Positions 34,931-45,003 are shown, counted from the first letter of the stretch. The stretch: DNA of 64,000 nt from Thermodesulfovibrionales bacterium (GCA_026415695.1 JAOAGP010000088.1:1-64000), one strand, 5' to 3'. Numbers and translations are program-made. Notes: generated from the sequence alone by a model not told the origin.

Positions 34931-35674
34931 TCAATGCCTTTCACATCTACCCTTTTTGTCCTCATAGGCACTAATTATCTTGTATATAAACAACAGTGGA
35001 TGTGTATTAAGCCTTACAGGTATCCGCCTCAAATCAAATAAGTCATCAGATAGATAAACGCTTCCCCTTTTTGTCCCAATACCAGATTTGTAATGAACAG
35101 CCCTTACAACATCCTTTACCCTTTCATTACAACCACCAAAAGGATAACAAAAGGTCTCAACAGGTATCTGTAATAAATCCTCAATCTGTTTCTTTGAGTC
35201 CATTATCTCTGTCTTTAGCCCATCATCATCTAAAAGGGTGAGGTCTTTATGGCTTAAGGAATGGGAACCAATCTCCACCCCCATTTGTTTTATCTCCTTT
35301 AACTGTTGAACATCCATTAATCTTTCTACAACCCCACCGTATCTTGAAACATCCCACTCATTTGTCTTGCCTATCAGAGATGAGACTACAAACACAGTTG
35401 CTGGATATCTGTATTGGGCTAAAATCGGCATAGCGTTTTTATAAAAATCCTCATATCCGTCATCAAAGGTAAGTGCAACAAGATTATCGGTATCGTTATT
35501 AGCATACATCTGCTCAACCAATGCCTTAACTGTAACTACCTTAAATCCCAAAAATTTCAACAACCACATCTGAACCTTAAACATTGATGGCAACACATAC
35601 AATCCCTTCATCTTTGCTCTATAAGGAGGGTTTGCAATGTTGTGATACATAAGGATGATCTTTTTGCCTTTCAA
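34931..35674 (-). CDS. Polysaccharide deacetylase (NodB-homology, CE4)
   Basis: 247-aa putative metal-dependent deacetylase of an N-acetylated glycan. CE4 motifs: LTFDDGYEDF (about 69-78) with the catalytic base and metal Asp, and EIGSHSLSHKDLT (about 131-143) with the H-x3-H metal site. A third block, CYPFGGCNERV, follows. No signal peptide, so either cytoplasmic or exported differently. TTG start at 35674 supported by GAGG 7 nt upstream. It is the last gene of the run that begins at greA and lies next to a glycosyltransferase, suggesting surface polysaccharide work. Confidence 0.85.
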   Translation of the reverse strand: MKGKKIILMYHNIANPPYRAKMKGLYVLPSMFKVQMWLLKFLGFKVVTVKALVEQMYANNDTDNLVALTFDDGYEDFYKNAMPILAQYRYPATVFVVSSLIGKTNEWDVSRYGGVVERLMDVQQLKEIKQMGVEIGSHSLSHKDLTLLDDDGLKTEIMDSKKQIEDLLQIPVETFCYPFGGCNERVKDVVRAVHYKSGIGTKRGSVYLSDDLFDLRRIPVRLNTHPLLFIYKIISAYEDKKGRCERH

Positions 35675-35694
35675 ATATTAACCTCTGATAAAGA

Positions 35695-36555
35695 CTATCT
35701 GACAAGTTTGAAGTGTTTTCTACTTAAGTCAACCCTAAAAAGTCTTTCAGCCATACTCTTTAGTCTCTGCCTTATGTCTTTTGTAGTTAGTCTGTAGTTT
35801 TTGTCAAGGATAAGAGGCTGTGGATCTTTTGGCAGCCAAGATGAAATAACCGCAGGATGTGTCCCTTTAAACTCCTTTACAATGAAAGGGTCAATGCTAC
35901 CATAGTTAAACTCCTCTGGCGGATGGTTCCAATACCTTGAGATAGCGTTTATCTTTGTAATAAACTTCTCCTCCTGCCTCATCCTGCCATAATGATAAAT
36001 CTTTGCGTTTGTAAGCGCAGCCTTTGGATACCTGCCCTTTCTGTTCTTATCTAAAACCAAAAAAAAGAGCCCATCTGGCGAGTAAACCCTCAAGGTGTTT
36101 CTTATTATCCTTGGAGCTCTCCTTAACCATCCTGGTCCTTCAAGAATCGTATTTTGATTGCAATAAAAGTGGATATAATCAAATACCAATGCCTCTACCT
36201 CTTTATCATCCAAATACCTTTGCATGCAGTCTATAATCTTTGGGAGGTCATCTTCATGAACAACCTCATCAGCCTCAAGGTAAAAAGCCCAATCACCTGT
36301 GCAGTTATAATGTGCAATCATCTTCTGTTGGGCATAGACAAACCCCTTTGTGACCATCTTTTCGTTCCATTGAGACCTTATTATCCTAATCCTTGAATTA
36401 TTTATAGATGCAACAATATCGTATGTGTCATCGTCAGAATCCCCTACATTTACAATAAACTCATCGCAAATAGGAAGTATTGATAAAATAGACTCTCTAA
36501 CAGGATATCCCAACAAAGAGGCATTTCTTATAAATGTAAAACCACTTACCTTCAT
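35695..36555 (-). CDS. Glycosyltransferase family 2-like protein
   Basis: 286-aa GT-A-type glycosyltransferase. The N-terminus MKVSGFTFIRNAS and FIVNVGDSDDDTYDI are typical of the family that scans for conserved sugar-nucleotide binding, and WAFYLEADEVVHEDDL (about 96-111) supplies the D-x-D-like metal site. A charged C-terminal tail has no membrane helices. The acceptor is unknown; the adjacent deacetylase suggests envelope or extracellular polysaccharide synthesis. Confidence 0.8.
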   Translation of the reverse strand: MKVSGFTFIRNASLLGYPVRESILSILPICDEFIVNVGDSDDDTYDIVASINNSRIRIIRSQWNEKMVTKGFVYAQQKMIAHYNCTGDWAFYLEADEVVHEDDLPKIIDCMQRYLDDKEVEALVFDYIHFYCNQNTILEGPGWLRRAPRIIRNTLRVYSPDGLFFLVLDKNRKGRYPKAALTNAKIYHYGRMRQEEKFITKINAISRYWNHPPEEFNYGSIDPFIVKEFKGTHPAVISSWLPKDPQPLILDKNYRLTTKDIRQRLKSMAERLFRVDLSRKHFKLVR

Positions 36556-36574
36556 CTTAATTTTTCCAGTTGTT

Positions 36575-37372
36575 TTAGATAAACCTCACCATAACAGTCT
36601 CTCCCTCTTTGATATCATACAATTGAGAGGCATTTGCTTTATATACAAACAACTCAAGAAAACCCGAGCTGTTGATTATACATGACAATCCTTTTTGTTG
36701 AGCCTCCTCGTAATAACTGACAAGGCCTAAAGGCTCATCCCTAAAAAACACCTCAAACTGTCTTCCAGAGGTATCAGCATCCTTAATCTCAGTAATACAA
36801 TTACCAAACCTATCTATAACTACCACCCTTCCTATTATCATGTTGGTATCAACTTGCGGTTTTTCTAAATTAAGGATAATAGGATCATCTACAACACTTC
36901 CAAACTCTTTGATATCAATGCCCTTTGATAACCACCCCGCAACAGATGCAAAAACATCCCTTCCATGAAATGTAGCACTATCAGATCTTAAGATATACTT
37001 TGGATTTGATATTGCTACAATAGTTTCATCATTACCACTACTTAAGATGTTTGTAAAGATTCCATTGTCAGGCCCAATGAAAAAATGCCCATTACTGAAT
37101 ATCACAAGCCCCCTCCTCATTGAGCCAACTCCAGGGTCAACAACGCAAATATGGATTGTCTTTAAGGGATAATACCTATAAAACTCCTGTATCAAAAAGC
37201 ACGCCTTACTTACTGAAAATGGCTCTATTTCATGAGTTATGTCAACAATATTAACCTTCTTGTTTATTGAAAGTATCACGCCCTTCATCTGACCAATAAA
37301 GGTGTCCTTTGTTCCAAAATCCGTTGTAAGTGTGATTACACCAGATGGTTTAGTTACAGGTCGTCCTTTCAT
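36575..37372 (-). CDS. S-adenosyl-L-methionine hydrolase (SAM hydroxide adenosyltransferase, DUF62)
   Basis: 265-aa member of the chlorinase/fluorinase fold family. Signature stretches are ITLTTDFGTKDTFIGQMKGVI (from about 13), VDITHEIEP, and VVDPGVGSMRRGLVI...GPDNGIF (about 77-106). In most bacteria this family hydrolyses SAM to adenosine and methionine with an activated water. The start codon overlaps the end of pyrD by 23 bp; the physiological reason for SAM cleavage next to pyrimidine genes is unclear. Confidence 0.87.
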   Translation of the reverse strand: MKGRPVTKPSGVITLTTDFGTKDTFIGQMKGVILSINKKVNIVDITHEIEPFSVSKACFLIQEFYRYYPLKTIHICVVDPGVGSMRRGLVIFSNGHFFIGPDNGIFTNILSSGNDETIVAISNPKYILRSDSATFHGRDVFASVAGWLSKGIDIKEFGSVVDDPIILNLEKPQVDTNMIIGRVVVIDRFGNCITEIKDADTSGRQFEVFFRDEPLGLVSYYEEAQQKGLSCIINSSGFLELFVYKANASQLYDIKEGETVMVRFI

Positions 37373-38282
37373 GGAGTTTAAGCGTCCCTATAAGAGAGTT
37401 TATGTCCTGAATCCCTTCATTTATAAGAAATGACTCCAATCCACTTATCACATCCAAAGTAGCCCTTGGATTTACAAAATTAGCAGTCCCTATGGCAACA
37501 GCCCTTGCCCCCACAATAAAAAATTCTATCGCATCTTGTGCGGTCATTATACCTCCCATACCAATAACAGGGATTCTAACAACCTGACATGCCTCCCATA
37601 CCATCCTGACTGCTATCGGTTTTATAGCAGGACCTGATAACCCCCCTGTATTGTTAGCAAGCACTGGTCTTCTCTTTTTGATATCTATACTCATACCTGT
37701 AATGGTATTTATCAAGGATATAGCATCTGCACCACATTCCTGTGATATTACCGACATCCTCTTTATATCCGAAACATTAGGAGATAGTTTGACTATGAGT
37801 GGTTTAGTAACAACCCTTCTGACTGCAATTATCACCTTAGACATTAACACCTCATCAGTGCCAAAATTAGACCAGCCTGCAGCCTTGTTTGGACAAGAAA
37901 CATTTAGTTCTAAAGCAGACACACCATCAGCATTGTTTAAGGCATTGGCAGTTTCTACAAATTCCTCAATACTATCACCAAAAAAGTTTACGATTACAGG
38001 GGTATCGTATTGCCTCAAAAATGGTAGTTTCTTTGAAATAAACTCCTCCACCCCCACATTTTGAAGCCCTATAGCATTGAGCATTCCGCATGGTGTCTCA
38101 TATATCCTTGGAGTAGGATTTCCTTCTTTTGGCTTTAATGAAATACCTTTTACCACAATAGCCCCTAACTTATTTAAATCCACAAACTCGCTATACTCCT
38201 CACCATAACCAAATGTCCCCGAGGCCGTCATAACAGGATTCTTTAAGGTAATGCCACATATATTTACACTTAGATTAACCAT
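37350..38282 (-). CDS. pyrD: Dihydroorotate dehydrogenase B, catalytic subunit
   Basis: 310-aa FMN enzyme of pyrimidine synthesis that oxidises dihydroorotate with electrons passed to PyrK and NAD+. Blocks: NPVMTASGTFGYGEEYSEF (about 15-33), NVSCPNKAAGW with the class-1 catalytic Cys (Cys130 in the ORF numbering, approximate), VKLSPNVSDI, and VIGMGGIMTAQDAIEF. The class-1B assignment is supported by pyrK immediately upstream; ATG 38282 directly abuts the pyrK stop. Confidence 0.95.
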   Translation of the reverse strand: MVNLSVNICGITLKNPVMTASGTFGYGEEYSEFVDLNKLGAIVVKGISLKPKEGNPTPRIYETPCGMLNAIGLQNVGVEEFISKKLPFLRQYDTPVIVNFFGDSIEEFVETANALNNADGVSALELNVSCPNKAAGWSNFGTDEVLMSKVIIAVRRVVTKPLIVKLSPNVSDIKRMSVISQECGADAISLINTITGMSIDIKKRRPVLANNTGGLSGPAIKPIAVRMVWEACQVVRIPVIGMGGIMTAQDAIEFFIVGARAVAIGTANFVNPRATLDVISGLESFLINEGIQDINSLIGTLKLHERTTCN

Positions 38283-39056
38283 CTACCAGACTATATCCTC
38301 ACTGTTAAAGACAGGGCCATCTTTACAAACCGATTTAAGACCATCGTTTGTCCTTACCACACAACTAAGACATGCCCCCACACCACACGCCATGTATTCC
38401 TCAAGCGAAACATAACACCTTAAACCCCTTTGTCTTGCCCAGTTTATAACAGCACTAAGCATCAGATGAGGTCCGCAGGCATAAACATCCATAGTTAGAT
38501 TATCAACTCTATCCAGTGCATCTATAACAGTGCCTTTTATTCCATAGCTACCGTCATCTGTGCTAAAGAAGGATTGATAAGACAGATTTTTTATAGAGTC
38601 TGTCATAATCAACTCCTCTACACTCCTTGCACCATAGAAAAGATATGCCTTTTGAGAAAATCTCTCTATCAAACCGTGTATGGATGCAACACCTGTTCCT
38701 CCTGCAATTGCAATAAACTCACCATTTGGAGTAGGGTATGGGATTCCCAACGGTCCAATCAATTCAATAGTCTCACCCAATGGTAATTTAGAAAGACATT
38801 CAGTGCCTCTACCAACAATCTTATATAAAAGATGAATACATTGGTCCTTAATACTAAAAATGCTCAAAGGTCTTTTTAGGAGCGGGTCAATGCCCTTGGA
38901 GACCTGTATCATATAAAACTGTCCTGGTTGAGGTAATTGAACCCCCTCTTTAGGACTAAAGGATATTACTGCAGTTGTGGGATTTACCTTATAATTACCT
39001 TTTATCTCTGCCTTGAAGTATCTATCCAAAGGTAATCTCAAGTATCTCGTATTCAA
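38283..39056 (-). CDS. pyrK: Dihydroorotate dehydrogenase B, electron-transfer subunit
   Basis: FAD and [2Fe-2S] protein that passes electrons from PyrD to NAD+. The 257 aa show a ferredoxin-reductase-like FAD domain ([15 protein letters not shown]), an NAD domain ([11 protein letters not shown]) and the C-terminal iron-sulfur Cys set [20 protein letters not shown]. The start is uncertain: all candidates are TTG (39056, 39041 or 39029), and the longest overlaps greA by 35 bp. The conserved FAD domain begins near residue 15 in this numbering, so any of them would keep it. Confidence 0.9.
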   Translation of the reverse strand: MNTRYLRLPLDRYFKAEIKGNYKVNPTTAVISFSPKEGVQLPQPGQFYMIQVSKGIDPLLKRPLSIFSIKDQCIHLLYKIVGRGTECLSKLPLGETIELIGPLGIPYPTPNGEFIAIAGGTGVASIHGLIERFSQKAYLFYGARSVEELIMTDSIKNLSYQSFFSTDDGSYGIKGTVIDALDRVDNLTMDVYACGPHLMLSAVINWARQRGLRCYVSLEEYMACGVGACLSCVVRTNDGLKSVCKDGPVFNSEDIVW

Positions 39057-39495
39057 TATCCCTTGCAGGAGCCTTTACTTTAACTACATCTCCAACCTCT
39101 TTACCAATAAGCGCCCTGCCAACAGGGGATGTGACGGATATCTTTCCTGCTTTTACATCTGTCTCATCAGGACCAACAAGGATAAACACAAATTCGTCAT
39201 CAGCATTGCTGTCATAAACCCTAACCTTTGCACCAAATGCAACCTTGTCTTGATTGATCTTTGAAGGGTCAATCACCTCAGCAGAGGCAATCTTTGCCTG
39301 AAGTTCTTGGATCCTTCCCTCTATAAATGATTGTTTTTCCCTTGCTGCGTGATATTCTGCATTTTCTGACAAATCTCCATGAGCCCTTGCCTCTGCAATG
39401 GCTTGGATTATCTGGGGCCTTTCCACTGTTATTAGCCTTTCAAGTTCGTCTTTGAGTTTCTTTAAGCCTTCAGGTGTTATTGGCGTTCTCATCAT
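39022..39495 (-). CDS. greA: Transcription elongation factor GreA
   Basis: 157-aa factor that stimulates RNA cleavage in backtracked RNA polymerase. The N-terminal coiled coil contains the tip acidic residues in [20 protein letters not shown] (about 37-56), and the C-terminal FKBP-like domain ends with [26 protein letters not shown]. It starts with two Met codons (39495 and 39492). It heads the greA-pyrK-pyrD-SAM hydrolase-glycosyltransferase-deacetylase run; overlapping starts and small gaps throughout suggest one transcript. Confidence 0.96.
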   Translation of the reverse strand: MMRTPITPEGLKKLKDELERLITVERPQIIQAIAEARAHGDLSENAEYHAAREKQSFIEGRIQELQAKIASAEVIDPSKINQDKVAFGAKVRVYDSNADDEFVFILVGPDETDVKAGKISVTSPVGRALIGKEVGDVVKVKAPARDIEYEILEITFG

Positions 39496-39570
39496 CTTGT
39501 GCTCATACTCCTTCTTCGTGGTTTAGCAAAAATCTATCATGTAAACTTTAACCTAAAACTCTATGTAAAT

Positions 39571-39602
39571 AAAAAAGCCCTCTTTTAGTATAAAGAGGGC
39601 TT
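39571..39602 (-). terminator. Intrinsic terminator of the double-FlaF gene
   Basis: An 11-bp stem, AAGCCCTCTTT (39575-39585) with AAAGAGGGCTT (39592-39602), loop of six, followed on the minus strand by TTTTTTATTTA. It starts 18 bp after the stop codon of the FlaF-like gene. Confidence 0.88.
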
Positions 39603-39619
39603 ATTCAGCAAAACTACTA

Positions 39620-40324
39620 CTACTTATCAACAGGTATCCCTAAAAGTCCTGCAGCAATGTTTGTATTAATACTTATAATCTGTGTAATCGTATCCTTTGA
39701 AGGATTGGCAAGTGCTTCAAAGGTCTTTTTGTCTACAAAAAGGCTCAGATTCAAAAGATTATTCTTAAGGTCAAGCGGTAGGGGATTTTCTGGTTTAGAT
39801 ATTTCAGTCTGTAAAATCGTCCACACTCCTTGATTATACCTCAATGCCCTCTCGAGCCTTTCGTTAAAATCCTTTGCATCCCAGTTATCAATGCAATCCT
39901 TCAACATCAACGCACATTTGACAAGGACTGATGCCTCAAGCTCTCTGCCAGATTCAAACGATTCTGACTCTGGCACTGATATGCCTAATAACCCAGCAGC
40001 AATGTTTGCATTTACCCTGATGATAGGGGTCAGCTTATCTGGGGTTGGGTCTGCAAGTGCCTCCATAATCTTTTTATCAACAAAAAGGCTTAAGTTGAGG
40101 ATATTCTGTCTTATCTCAAGTGGAAGTGGGTTGTCTGGTTTTGAAAGTTCATCCTGAAGTATGCTCCATACAGATTGATTGTAATTCAACGCCTCTTTGA
40201 GTCTGCTCTCCCTGTTAAAATCATTCCAATTATCCTGACAACTCTTTAACATCTGCATTGCGGTTACCAATACAGATGCCTCCAATTCCCTACCTTCTAA
40301 AATCCTATTGCCTAAAGATATCAT
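39620..40324 (-). CDS. Tandem FlaF-domain protein (flagellin biosynthesis regulator-like)
   Basis: 234-aa protein made of two similar halves (about 8-115 and 125-232), each beginning GRELEASVLV, passing through a NQ(S/G)VW(S/T)ILQ block, then NPLPL(E/D).. and NLSLFVDK, and ending N(I/T)..NIAAGLLGI. The pattern matches FlaF, which in alphaproteobacteria works with FlbT to time flagellin mRNA translation; typical FlaF has one such domain of about 110 aa. The halves differ strongly at DNA level, so the duplication is old. GGGAGGA lies 6 nt before ATG 40324. Promoter and terminator frame it as a single-gene unit. No flagellin gene is nearby. Confidence 0.74.
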   Translation of the reverse strand: MISLGNRILEGRELEASVLVTAMQMLKSCQDNWNDFNRESRLKEALNYNQSVWSILQDELSKPDNPLPLEIRQNILNLSLFVDKKIMEALADPTPDKLTPIIRVNANIAAGLLGISVPESESFESGRELEASVLVKCALMLKDCIDNWDAKDFNERLERALRYNQGVWTILQTEISKPENPLPLDLKNNLLNLSLFVDKKTFEALANPSKDTITQIISINTNIAAGLLGIPVDK

Positions 40325-40354
40325 CTTTTATCCTCCCAATTTTTGAGATAATAA

Positions 40355-40384
40355 AGAATACAACTTTCCACAATAAGTTTTCAA
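40355..40384 (-). promoter_or_regulatory. Promoter of the double-FlaF gene
   Basis: Minus strand: TTGAAA (40384-40379), 18-bp spacer, TATTCT (40360-40355). Unlike the leaderless genes, it leaves a leader of about 25 nt with a Shine-Dalgarno. Confidence 0.5.
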
Positions 40385-40436
40385 TACTTCAATCATCTCA
40401 AAACCAAACCTATTATTTATATAAACTTATTTGGGT

Positions 40437-40442
40437 TATAAT
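40437..40442 (+). promoter_or_regulatory. -10 box of lpxB-waaA (leaderless)
   Basis: TATAAT at 40437-40442 lies seven bases before the lpxB ATG at 40450. The -35 region is weak (TATTTA near 40414). The spacing predicts an mRNA beginning at or one base before the ATG. Confidence 0.55.
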
Positions 40443-40449
40443 AAACCGC

Positions 40450-41646
40450 ATGAAGAAAATACTAATAGTTGCTGGCGAAAGTTCAGGCGAATTATATGGC
40501 TCACTACTTGCTAATGCCTTAAAAAAAAGAAAAAACAACATACTTATATCAGGAATTGGTGGTATTAGGATGCAACAAGCCGGTGTTGATATTATATCAC
40601 CAATATGCAGTGCCTTTGGTACAGTTGAGATATTAAAAAGCATCATACACATCAAACAGACACTAAAAAAAATCAATCAATATCTTCTACATTCAAGACC
40701 TGATGTAGTTGTATTAATAGATTACCCCGACTTCAACTTCAGGGTAGCTAAAATGGCAAAAAAACTTCACATACCTGTCTTATACTATGTAAGTCCGCAG
40801 GTCTGGGCATGGCGGAAAAACAGGATATTTACAATAAAAAAAATAGTTGATAAGATTGCACTAATCTTACCTTTTGAGGTAGATATTTACAGGTCAATAG
40901 GAGTCCCATGTGAATTTGTAGGTCATCCAGTATTAGATGATATTGAGAATTTTCTGATAAGACACAACCTTTCGCTAAAGTCTTTTGATAAGCAAAAACT
41001 TAAGATATACATGAAACAAATACTAAACATCAAAACAAGGTATGTAGTAGCATTACTTCCCGGCAGTAGAAGACATGAGATACTCTCGCTTATAAAGCCG
41101 ATGGTTGAATCAGCAGTTGAGATTATTAAGAAATACGAAGATGTCCATTTTTTATTACCAATTGCTCCAAATCTTGATGAAGAAACAACATCTATCCTTC
41201 ATCATTCGTTAGGCCCAATTAAAAATCATACAACCCTTATCAAAGAAAATCCCTTGATTGCCCTCTGCTGTGCTGATATCGGGATTATTGCATCAGGGAC
41301 TGCAACCTTTCAGGCAACTATGTTAGATGTGCCAATGGTTGTAATATACAGACTTTCAACTTTAAGTTATCTATTGGGTAAACTTCTTATAAAGGTCAAC
41401 TACATAACTCTCACAAACCTCTTGGTTGAAAAGACCTTAATGGATAATTCCCTACCAAAGATAAAAGAGTTAATCCAAGATGATGTTAACCCAGAAAACA
41501 TCTTAAAGGAGATCAATACCCTTTTAGACAATGAAACATACTACAAAAATATGCTATACACATTCAAAAAGATAAGGGAAATCTTTATAAATCACAACGC
41601 TTCTCAGCGTGTTTGTGATATAGTTTTAGACCTAATAGATAAATGA
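40450..41646 (+). CDS. lpxB: Lipid-A-disaccharide synthase
   Basis: Joins UDP-diacylglucosamine and lipid X in lipid A synthesis, peripheral to the inner membrane. 398 aa from ATG 40450 (MKKILIVAGESSGELYGSLL), the canonical N-terminus; a longer reading back to 40258 has no support. Motifs: VVLIDYPDFNFRVAK (about 94-108), YYVSPQVWAWR (about 114-124), FVGHPVLDD (about 157-165) and LLPGSRRHEI. Its stop overlaps waaA in ATGA. lpxK, often in between, is absent. Confidence 0.95.
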   Translation: MKKILIVAGESSGELYGSLLANALKKRKNNILISGIGGIRMQQAGVDIISPICSAFGTVEILKSIIHIKQTLKKINQYLLHSRPDVVVLIDYPDFNFRVAKMAKKLHIPVLYYVSPQVWAWRKNRIFTIKKIVDKIALILPFEVDIYRSIGVPCEFVGHPVLDDIENFLIRHNLSLKSFDKQKLKIYMKQILNIKTRYVVALLPGSRRHEILSLIKPMVESAVEIIKKYEDVHFLLPIAPNLDEETTSILHHSLGPIKNHTTLIKENPLIALCCADIGIIASGTATFQATMLDVPMVVIYRLSTLSYLLGKLLIKVNYITLTNLLVEKTLMDNSLPKIKELIQDDVNPENILKEINTLLDNETYYKNMLYTFKKIREIFINHNASQRVCDIVLDLIDK

Positions 41647-42884
41647 TGCAAGCACTCTATACACTCTTATATCTGATTGTTGTGCTTTTCTTATTGCCTT
41701 TTGAATTTTTAAAACGAAACAAATCAATAAGGGTTAAATGGTTAAAAGAAAAATTCGGTGTCATACATACAAACAGTCAAAAAGAAACCATCTGGATTCA
41801 CGCAGTATCAGTAGGTGAGGTAAACGCAATAGTCCCTTTAGTTAAAAAACTCCAAGACCAATTTAGTCAATACAACATATTAATTACCACAATTACTGAC
41901 ACAGGACAGGAGGTCTGCAGAAAACACCTTAATACATCTGTAAGCATATCTTACTTACCTTTTGACATCCCCATCACATTAAATAAGACAATAGATAGTA
42001 TAAACCCTAAATTGATTCTCATATGCGAGACAGAATTGTGGCCAAATCTCATGAAAATTGCTCACAAAAGGTCAATCCCTGTAATGCTTATAAATGGCAG
42101 GATATCAGAGAGGTCATTCAAAAGATATCAACTGATAAAATACTTCATGAAATCAGTCCTAAAACTTCTTGATTTCTTTATGATGCAAAATGATGTTTAC
42201 AAACAAAGGATAATCTCTTTAGGTGCGGATCCCTCAAAGGTTTGTATCATTGGTAACCTAAAGTTTGATATTGATATACCACAAAAATCTTTACAATGGG
42301 CTGAAGCCATATCAAAAAGGATGATCATTGCAGGTAGCACACACGAACCTGAAGAACAGATAATCCTTGAGGCATTTGTAAGTCTATCAAATCATTTTCA
42401 GGATATCATCTTGGTAATTGCACCAAGACACCCTCAAAGATTTAGACATGTTGAAAAAATCATATCAGATACAAAAATGCCATTTATAAATCGCTCTAAT
42501 ATCACCGAAGGTATCAACCTTAATCAATATTCAATAATTCTGCTTGATGTTATGGGTGAACTGTCTATTTTGTATAAATACTGTTATTTGGCTATCTTGG
42601 GTGGCTCTTTTATTCCACACGGAGGGCAAAACCCTCTTGAGCCTGCTTATTGGGGCAAGGCGATTGTTTGTGGTCCTCATATGCACAACTTCTATTTCAT
42701 TGATGATTTCTTAAAAGTCGGTGCTGCAATACAAACTACATCTACAGACCTGACAAATACATTATCAGAGATACTTGCAGATAAAATCAGAATACAGCAG
42801 ATGGGGAAGAATGCAAAGGCACTGGTTCAGCTAAATCGTGGTGCAGTTGACAGGGCTTTAGATATCATAAAGGGCTATCTTTAA
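41643..42884 (+). CDS. waaA: 3-deoxy-D-manno-octulosonic-acid (Kdo) transferase
   Basis: Transfers Kdo to lipid A from CMP-Kdo at the inner membrane. The 413 aa start with a membrane anchor (about 5-22), followed by the family motif IWIHAVSVGEVNAIVPLVKKL (about 50-70), ETELWPNLM (about 127-135), and the C-terminal nucleotide-sugar-binding block GGSFIPHGGQNPLEPAYWGKAIVCGPHM (about 320-347). The number of Kdo units added cannot be read from sequence. The gene ends in a strong hairpin. Confidence 0.95.
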   Translation: MMQALYTLLYLIVVLFLLPFEFLKRNKSIRVKWLKEKFGVIHTNSQKETIWIHAVSVGEVNAIVPLVKKLQDQFSQYNILITTITDTGQEVCRKHLNTSVSISYLPFDIPITLNKTIDSINPKLILICETELWPNLMKIAHKRSIPVMLINGRISERSFKRYQLIKYFMKSVLKLLDFFMMQNDVYKQRIISLGADPSKVCIIGNLKFDIDIPQKSLQWAEAISKRMIIAGSTHEPEEQIILEAFVSLSNHFQDIILVIAPRHPQRFRHVEKIISDTKMPFINRSNITEGINLNQYSIILLDVMGELSILYKYCYLAILGGSFIPHGGQNPLEPAYWGKAIVCGPHMHNFYFIDDFLKVGAAIQTTSTDLTNTLSEILADKIRIQQMGKNAKALVQLNRGAVDRALDIIKGYL

Positions 42885-42888
42885 TAAA

Positions 42889-42918
42889 AAACCCCGCCTA
42901 TTTTCATAGGCGGGGTTT
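42889..42918. terminator. Bidirectional terminator between waaA and hppA
   Basis: A 12-bp stem, AAACCCCGCCTA (42889-42900) with TAGGCGGGGTTT (42907-42918), loop TTTTCA. On the minus strand it is followed by TTTATTAAAG, and on the plus strand by a short T-rich stretch. It lies between the convergent ends of the two operons. Confidence 0.9.
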
Positions 42919-42936
42919 AACTTTACATCCTCTAAT

Positions 42937-45003
42937 TTAAAGTAGTGGAACTATTAGCAATGCAACGATGTTAATAACCTTAATCATTGGGTTAATAGCA
43001 GGACCTGCAGTGTCTTTATAAGGGTCACCTACAGTATCACCTGTAACAGCTGCCTTATGTCCATCACTACCTTTCTTATGCATAACACCCTTGTCATCAA
43101 CAACTCCGTCCTCAAATGCCTTCTTTGCATTATCCCATGCACCACCACCACTTGTCATTGCAATTGCTTGGAAAAGACCAGTGATAATGCTACCGATTAG
43201 CAAGCCACCAAGAGCCTTAGGACCTAATGTAAAGCCAATAATGATAGGTGCAACAACAGGTAGCAATGCAGGTATCATCATCTCTTTAATAGCTGATTTT
43301 GTGACGATATCAACACATTTACCATATTCAGGCTTACCAGTACCTTCCATGATTCCCTTAATCTCACGGAACTGTCTTCTAACCTCAATAACAACACCGC
43401 CAGCAGCCTTTCCGACAGCAAGCATTAGCCTACCGCCAAAGTAGTATGGTATTAAACCACCAATAAACAACCCTGCAAGAACATATGGATCGGAAAGATC
43501 AAAAGTTACACCAGTAAACTTCTTTGAAAGGTCACGAGCATATTCTGCAAAAAGAACAAGTGCTGCAAGTCCAGCTGAACCAATTGCATATCCCTTTGTG
43601 ACAGCCTTTGTGGTGTTTCCAACTGCATCAAGGGGGTCAGTTCTTTCACGGACTTCTGATGGGAGTTCTGCCATCTCGGCAATACCACCAGCATTGTCAG
43701 TAATAGGACCGTAAGAGTCAATTGCGACAACTATACCAGTCATCGAAAGCATTGAAACCGCTGAAAGTGCAATTGCAAAGAGACCTCCACCAACATTACC
43801 TGCAAAACCGCCACCTAATGCGTATGCTGCAAGTATTGAGGCAACGATCGTTATAACTGGAAGTGCAGTTGCCTCCATACTGACCGCTAAACCAGCAATG
43901 ACATTAGTTCCATGACCTGTAAGTGATGCCTTTGAGATAAGTTTAACTGGTCTGTATTCTTTAGCTGTATAGTATTCAGTAATCCAAACAATAAGCCCTG
44001 TAAGGATAAGTCCAATGAGGGCAGTGCCAAATACACTCAATGCAGTGAAGCCCTTTGCATCAAGACCGGGCATACCCATAAACCATGCCGTAACACCATA
44101 AAAGGCTATGGCAGCAAGTATTCCAGAAACTGCAAGTGCTTTATACAATGCACCCATTATGTAGTTGTTAGCACCTAATTTGACAAAGAAGGTTCCAATA
44201 ACAGAAGCAATGATTGACACACCGCCTAAAAGTAGTGGGAATTCTACCCATGGGCTACCACCACCAAATACTGATTTTGCAAGTAACATAGCTGCAACAA
44301 CAGTAACAGTGTAGGTTTCATAGAGGTCTGCAGCCATACCAGCACAGTCACCCACATTATCTCCAACATTATCTGCGATAACAGCTGGGTTTCTGGGGTC
44401 GTCTTCAGGGATTCCTGCCTCAACCTTACCCACAAGGTCTGCACCGACATCAGCGGCCTTTGTATAAATACCACCAGCGATACGAGCAAAGACACTCATC
44501 AGTGAGCACCCAAAACCAAGTCCTACTAATGCGTGAAACGCAGCATCACCAGCAATAGACTTTGCAATGAAATAGTAGCCTGCAATACCGATGATACCCA
44601 TTCCTACGACCATCAAGCCAGTAACTGAACCGCCTTTAAACGACAATGTAAGAGCATCTTGAAGGCTCTTTGATGCAGCCTGAGCAGTTCTCACATTAGC
44701 CCTAACGGTAACCCACATGCCAACAAATCCTGAAAATGCTGAACCAACTGTTCCGATGATAAAACCGATTGCTGTCCAGATATCCAAGAATACAATAAGT
44801 AAGACGACGAGAACGACCGCAACCATTGCAACGGTCTTATACTCTCTTGCAAGGAAGGCATATGCACCTTCTTTGACAGCGTTTGATATTGCCTGCATCC
44901 GCTCATTACCAGGGTCTTGTTTGCTAACCCATGATGCAGTAGCAAGTGCATAAGCAACACCTACTAATCCACAAAACAAAGCAAATAAGATGATTGTACT
45001 CAT
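42937..45003 (-). CDS. hppA: Membrane-bound proton-pumping pyrophosphatase (K+-independent type)
   Basis: Hydrolyses PPi and pumps protons out of the cell; 688 aa with about 16 membrane helices. PPi-binding signatures [11 protein letters not shown] and [23 protein letters not shown] are intact. The ion-type motif reads [15 protein letters not shown] near residue 465; Lys and Thr at these places mark the K+-independent H+-pumping class, while K+-dependent enzymes have Ala and Gly/Ala. Placed after qmoC on the same strand, it can recover the PPi made by Sat. A gap of about 106 bp with GGAGGAGAGGGG suggests strong translation and possibly its own promoter. Confidence 0.95.
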   Translation of the reverse strand: MSTIILFALFCGLVGVAYALATASWVSKQDPGNERMQAISNAVKEGAYAFLAREYKTVAMVAVVLVVLLIVFLDIWTAIGFIIGTVGSAFSGFVGMWVTVRANVRTAQAASKSLQDALTLSFKGGSVTGLMVVGMGIIGIAGYYFIAKSIAGDAAFHALVGLGFGCSLMSVFARIAGGIYTKAADVGADLVGKVEAGIPEDDPRNPAVIADNVGDNVGDCAGMAADLYETYTVTVVAAMLLAKSVFGGGSPWVEFPLLLGGVSIIASVIGTFFVKLGANNYIMGALYKALAVSGILAAIAFYGVTAWFMGMPGLDAKGFTALSVFGTALIGLILTGLIVWITEYYTAKEYRPVKLISKASLTGHGTNVIAGLAVSMEATALPVITIVASILAAYALGGGFAGNVGGGLFAIALSAVSMLSMTGIVVAIDSYGPITDNAGGIAEMAELPSEVRERTDPLDAVGNTTKAVTKGYAIGSAGLAALVLFAEYARDLSKKFTGVTFDLSDPYVLAGLFIGGLIPYYFGGRLMLAVGKAAGGVVIEVRRQFREIKGIMEGTGKPEYGKCVDIVTKSAIKEMMIPALLPVVAPIIIGFTLGPKALGGLLIGSIITGLFQAIAMTSGGGAWDNAKKAFEDGVVDDKGVMHKKGSDGHKAAVTGDTVGDPYKDTAGPAINPMIKVINIVALLIVPLL

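Noticed and set aside
39620-40324. Apparent duplication as an assembly artefact
   Set aside because: The two halves differ at many codons throughout, so they are an old in-frame duplication.
40258-40449. Longer lpxB reading with 64 extra residues
   Set aside because: The extra part runs antisense through the start of the FlaF-like gene and is unlike any LpxB N-terminus.
43590-43625. K+-dependent or sodium-pumping pyrophosphatase
   Set aside because: Lys and Thr in [10 protein letters not shown] mark the K+-independent proton-pumping class.
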